DNA from: REEB481 sp039796915
GTDB taxonomy: Bacteria > Bacteroidota > Bacteroidia > NS11-12g > UBA955
DNA: 8,105 bases
Assembly (NCBI GenBank): GCA_039796915.1
Contig: JBDKIU010000205.1
Location: forward strand, 1 to 8,105
Direction: 5' to 3'
Notes under the pieces: generated by a model
Database searches by the model: none
What the model was told of the DNA's origin: nothing
What the model saw: the letters and a program-made list of their open reading frames with translations, nothing else
Shown here: positions 5,834 to 8,105 of the stretch, one piece after another
Numbering within the stretch: position 1 is the first letter of the stretch
Layout of the letters: the number at the start of each line of letters is the position of its first letter
Position numbers and translations under genes: made by a program

Positions 5834-7519
5834 ATGCGCAGCGTCTTTTTGGGATTCCTTCTGGCGGCTCCTGTCACATTGCTTCAAAGCCAGGACGCGC
5901 TTTATGTGCCTCATGGACTTGCCGATCGTTATTTCCAGGCCATGGACATCTGGAATATACCGGGCAGGAAGGTTGTTTTGCCCAATCATGCCAATACCGG
6001 AAACCGGTTTTATCCCCGGGCAGATGTTGCCGAACGCTTTTTCTATGGAAGTGGAAAAGCCGATCCCAACCATTTCATGAATGACTACCTGAGCACGGAT
6101 AATCCGGACAGGTATGAGTTCCTCGTCGCATCAAGAAGAAAAGCCGTGGGTCCGTTCTATAAAACGCCGGCCCAGTTGCTGTTCTGGAAGGATTCCGGCG
6201 ATGCCTTTATGGTGAATCCGGTGCTGAATGTGCAGTTGCAACCCGGCGCAGCAAATGTCCTGCAGCAGAATACCCGTGGCGCAGAGTTCCGCGGAAACAT
6301 CACTTCCAAACTGTCGTTTTATTCGCTGATTACCGAAAATCAGGTATTCCTGCCCCAATTCATCGATACCATCCGCAGAAAGTATGGTGTTGTTCCCGGT
6401 GAAGGATTCATCACGCCGTTCAAGAAAACCGGTGCCGATTTTCTTCAGGCCAGAGGCTACCTCACTTTGCGTGCACTAAAAAACAGGGTACGGATTCAGG
6501 CCGGGCACGATAAAATGTTCATCGGCAATGGCATCCGCAGTTTGATTCTTTCCGACCATTCCCGTGAATTTCTGCACCTGAGGTTGCATACCAGCCTCGG
6601 CCCATTTCGATACCAGAACATTTTTGCACGCCTGAACGGTTATACACCAAACACAGGCGACCGTTTACAGCCCATCAAATACATGGCCATCCACAGAGCT
6701 TCGGTTCAGGTAACCCGCAACCTGGAACTGGGCCTGAGTGAAATGGTGATTTTCGACCGCAGCGACAGCTCGCGGCAGCGCGGCTTCGACGCAGATTACC
6801 TCAATCCCGTAATCCTTTACCGCGCCGTGGAAATCCACAATGGCAGCCGCGATAATGCCATGCTCGCCTTCGACTGGAAATGGAACATGTTCCAAAGATT
6901 CCAGTGGTACGGACAGGTGATGCTGGATGAGTTTCGCCTGGAGTTTATGCGCCAGCGCAGTGGCTGGTGGGGCAACAAATATGGATTACAAACCGGCCTG
7001 AAGTACACAGTGTCAAAACCGCAGTTCGGATGGTTGTTTGTGCAGGCCGAATGGAACCGGGTGCGTCCTTATACCTACACGCATTACCTGCCGCTGCAAT
7101 CATACACGCATTACAATCAGCCGCTGGCGCATCCGCTGGGAAGCAACTTCACGGAATATGTGTTTGCCCTGCAATATCAGCCGGAGGTGCTGCCCGGTTT
7201 ATTTTTAAAACTGGACATGATGCTGGCTACGCGTGGCCTGGACAGCATGAACGGCAAGAATTACGGCAACGACATCCGCCTGAACTATACCACCCGCGCC
7301 GGAAACTTCAACCAGCGCATGCATCAGGGTTACGCCACCCAGAACATCAGCAATACGCAGGTCACCCTGAGTTATATGCTGCGCCACAATGTGTTTCTTG
7401 ACCTGCGCTGGCTGTTGCGTCAAACCAAACACAATCGGTCCGGGATGGAGCCGGGTAGGGCGCAGATGTTCACCGTGGGGTTGCGCATGAACATCGAGCC
7501 ACGGAACTACCTGCAATAA
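5834..7519 (+). CDS. Wzi/RemB-like outer-membrane beta-barrel protein
   Basis: From ATG 5834 this is 561 residues with a likely Sec signal peptide (MRSVFLGFLLAAPVTLLQSQ, cleavage probably after SQ). The mature part is rich in alternating aromatic residues, as in outer-membrane barrels. Its central block resembles the capsule-assembly Wzi family, which in Bacteroidota includes proteins annotated as gliding motility protein RemB: GHDKMFIGNGIRSLILSD (224-241), LELGLSEMVIF (297-307), YLNPVILYRAVE (322-333), SRDNAMLAFDWKW (338-350) and WYGQVMLDEFRL (358-369). Wzi anchors capsular polysaccharide at the cell surface; whether this protein binds polysaccharide, serves surface motility or does something else cannot be told. 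No capsule or gliding gene is nearby. In-frame ATGs at 5819 and 5783 would lengthen the N-terminus by 5 or 17 residues; I prefer 5834 because it leaves the cleanest signal peptide. The gene lies 67 bases after photolyase with no clear terminator between them, so read-through is possible. Confidence 0.8.
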   Translation: MRSVFLGFLLAAPVTLLQSQDALYVPHGLADRYFQAMDIWNIPGRKVVLPNHANTGNRFYPRADVAERFFYGSGKADPNHFMNDYLSTDNPDRYEFLVASRRKAVGPFYKTPAQLLFWKDSGDAFMVNPVLNVQLQPGAANVLQQNTRGAEFRGNITSKLSFYSLITENQVFLPQFIDTIRRKYGVVPGEGFITPFKKTGADFLQARGYLTLRALKNRVRIQAGHDKMFIGNGIRSLILSDHSREFLHLRLHTSLGPFRYQNIFARLNGYTPNTGDRLQPIKYMAIHRASVQVTRNLELGLSEMVIFDRSDSSRQRGFDADYLNPVILYRAVEIHNGSRDNAMLAFDWKWNMFQRFQWYGQVMLDEFRLEFMRQRSGWWGNKYGLQTGLKYTVSKPQFGWLFVQAEWNRVRPYTYTHYLPLQSYTHYNQPLAHPLGSNFTEYVFALQYQPEVLPGLFLKLDMMLATRGLDSMNGKNYGNDIRLNYTTRAGNFNQRMHQGYATQNISNTQVTLSYMLRHNVFLDLRWLLRQTKHNRSGMEPGRAQMFTVGLRMNIEPRNYLQ

Positions 7520-7538
7520 GGAAAGATTATTCGTCGTG

Positions 7539-7564
7539 GCTTCCGGTGCAACTGCTGCGGAAGC
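7539..7564. terminator. Hairpin between convergent genes, possible bidirectional terminator
   Basis: GCTTCCG at 7539-7545 is the exact reverse complement of CGGAAGC at 7558-7564, giving a 7-bp stem with a 12-base loop. It lies in the 45-base gap between the stop of the Wzi-like gene and the stop of the mnmD-like gene, where a terminator serving both strands would be expected. Neither side is followed by a T-run, so it is not a classic intrinsic terminator. It could act as a weak terminator or as an mRNA 3'-end stabiliser. Confidence 0.4.
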
Positions 7565-8105
7565 TTAAGCCGGCAGGCTGGCGCGAATCATTTCAAGTTT
7601 ATGTCCTTTAGGTCCGCGCAGACGTTCAACCTGCCAATGTTCCTGTTGCAGCATTCTTCTGAAGGCGCCCTGCGCGCAGTACGTAACCGCAACAGCTTCG
7701 GGTTTCATCAAGGTTTTCAGGTGGTTCCAGCTTTGGGCCGTCCACATTTCAGGTTGGAATTTGGGTGCAAAGGCATCGTAATACACCAGGTCATAGGCAT
7801 GGAGGGTATGCAGCTCCAACAAGGAACAACGGAATTTCCTCAGGAAAAAATGTTGCTTGATTTGATGGAATGAAGCAGTAGCTGCAGCGCTTGGGCTGTC
7901 CAGGGAAGCAAGGCAGAGGATGTTGTAATGGGTTGCCCCAAAGACTGAAGTTCGCGGACGGTAAACAATTCCTCTTCGGGAATGGGAAAGGGTTCAATGG
8001 CCGTGTAATACACCGTTGCTGTTGCGTGTATCATGGTAAGCAGTGCGTTCAGTCCGGTTCCGTAACCTACTTCCAGCAGGTGCAGCGCCGTGTCGTTTTT
8101 TCGTT
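7565..8105 (-). pseudogene. mnmD: mnmD-like tRNA methyltransferase, frameshifted, 5' end outside window
   Basis: MnmD/MnmC1-type enzymes transfer a methyl group from S-adenosylmethionine to complete mnm5s2U at the wobble position of certain tRNAs. Two adjacent minus-strand frames together match the family. The upstream frame (window edge to the TGA at 7840-7842) has LLEVGYGTGLNALLTM, the SAM-binding glycine loop, and VYYTAIEPFPIP. The downstream frame has FFLRKF, then DLVYYDAFAPKFQPEMW (the family's Y-x-DAFAP motif), VTYCAQGAFRRMLQQ and VERLRGPKGHKLEMIRA, ending at TAA 7565-7567. The frames join only after a -1 shift at about 7843-7866. Two local causes are possible: an exact 5-bp tandem duplication (ATCAA twice on the minus strand, 7857-7866), or a missing T in the T6 run (7845-7850). 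Both halves look well conserved, so a recent mutation, an assembly error or recoding are all possible. There is no N-terminal start in view and no fused MnmC2 oxidase domain at the C-terminus. Confidence 0.78.
7857..7866 (-). repeat. 5-bp tandem duplication (ATCAA x2) at the mnmD frame break
   Basis: On the minus strand the unit ATCAA occurs twice without a gap. Collapsing it to one copy restores an open frame that reads HSIKQHFFLRKF across the junction, which fits the F-x-L-x-K pattern of MnmD proteins. Replication slippage on such a unit is a common cause of frameshift mutations. The repeat is short, so its presence could be chance. Confidence 0.5.

Noticed and set aside
5269..5877. A 202-residue minus-strand open frame opposite the end of photolyase.
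   Set aside because: It is antisense to the most conserved part of the photolyase FAD domain and shows no family features of its own.
7565..7822. An independent 85-residue gene starting at TTG 7822.
   Set aside because: It has only the C-terminal half of MnmD, lacks the SAM-binding loop, and the missing half is immediately upstream in another frame. It is a fragment of the frameshifted gene.

Overview
This window most likely comes from a chromosome of the phylum Bacteroidota. The evidence is an exact match to the Bacteroidota -7 promoter element (TAnnTTTG) in front of the first plus-strand gene, almost no Shine-Dalgarno sequences before the start codons, a Wzi/RemB-like outer-membrane barrel of the Bacteroidota type, and a stand-alone MnmD-type tRNA methyltransferase. 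Base composition is moderate, with one clearly AT-rich patch. The genus cannot be named from the sequence. No RNA gene, insertion sequence, CRISPR array or prophage gene is visible, and no stretch over 300 bases lacks a gene.

Layout: (1) the 5' end of uvrA (nucleotide excision repair), minus strand, leaving the window on the left; (2) divergent to it, a six-helix MarC-family membrane protein with a candidate leaderless promoter; (3) convergent to that, an ABC-transporter protein carrying two fused ATPase domains of the oligopeptide/dipeptide type, with no permease nearby; (4) 45 bases upstream of it on the same strand, a MerR-type regulator with a C-terminal cobalamin-binding module of the CarH/LitR photoreceptor family; (5) divergent from the regulator, with start codons that nearly touch, a TIGR01777-family (SDR39U1) NAD(P)-binding protein whose 3' end overlaps (6) a class I CPD photolyase; (7) then a Wzi/RemB-like outer-membrane beta-barrel protein; (8) convergent to it and leaving the window on the right, an mnmD-like tRNA methyltransferase that is split by a frameshift.

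The functional core is about 2597-5766. A regulator that keeps the cobalamin-photoreceptor residues (W-x9-EH and an E-x-H axial-ligand motif) faces a two-gene unit ending in photolyase. In known CarH/LitR systems, adenosylcobalamin-bound repressor is released from DNA by light, and photolyase is a recurring target. The inferred circuit is therefore light-induced expression of the SDR-photolyase pair, so that the light-using repair enzyme is made when light is present. uvrA, the dark-repair counterpart, lies about 3.3 kb away, but nothing links it to the circuit.

The two items most worth following up are this putative light-responsive repair module, with its compact overlapping divergent start region, and the mnmD frameshift, which coincides with an exact 5-bp tandem duplication and a nearby T6 run.
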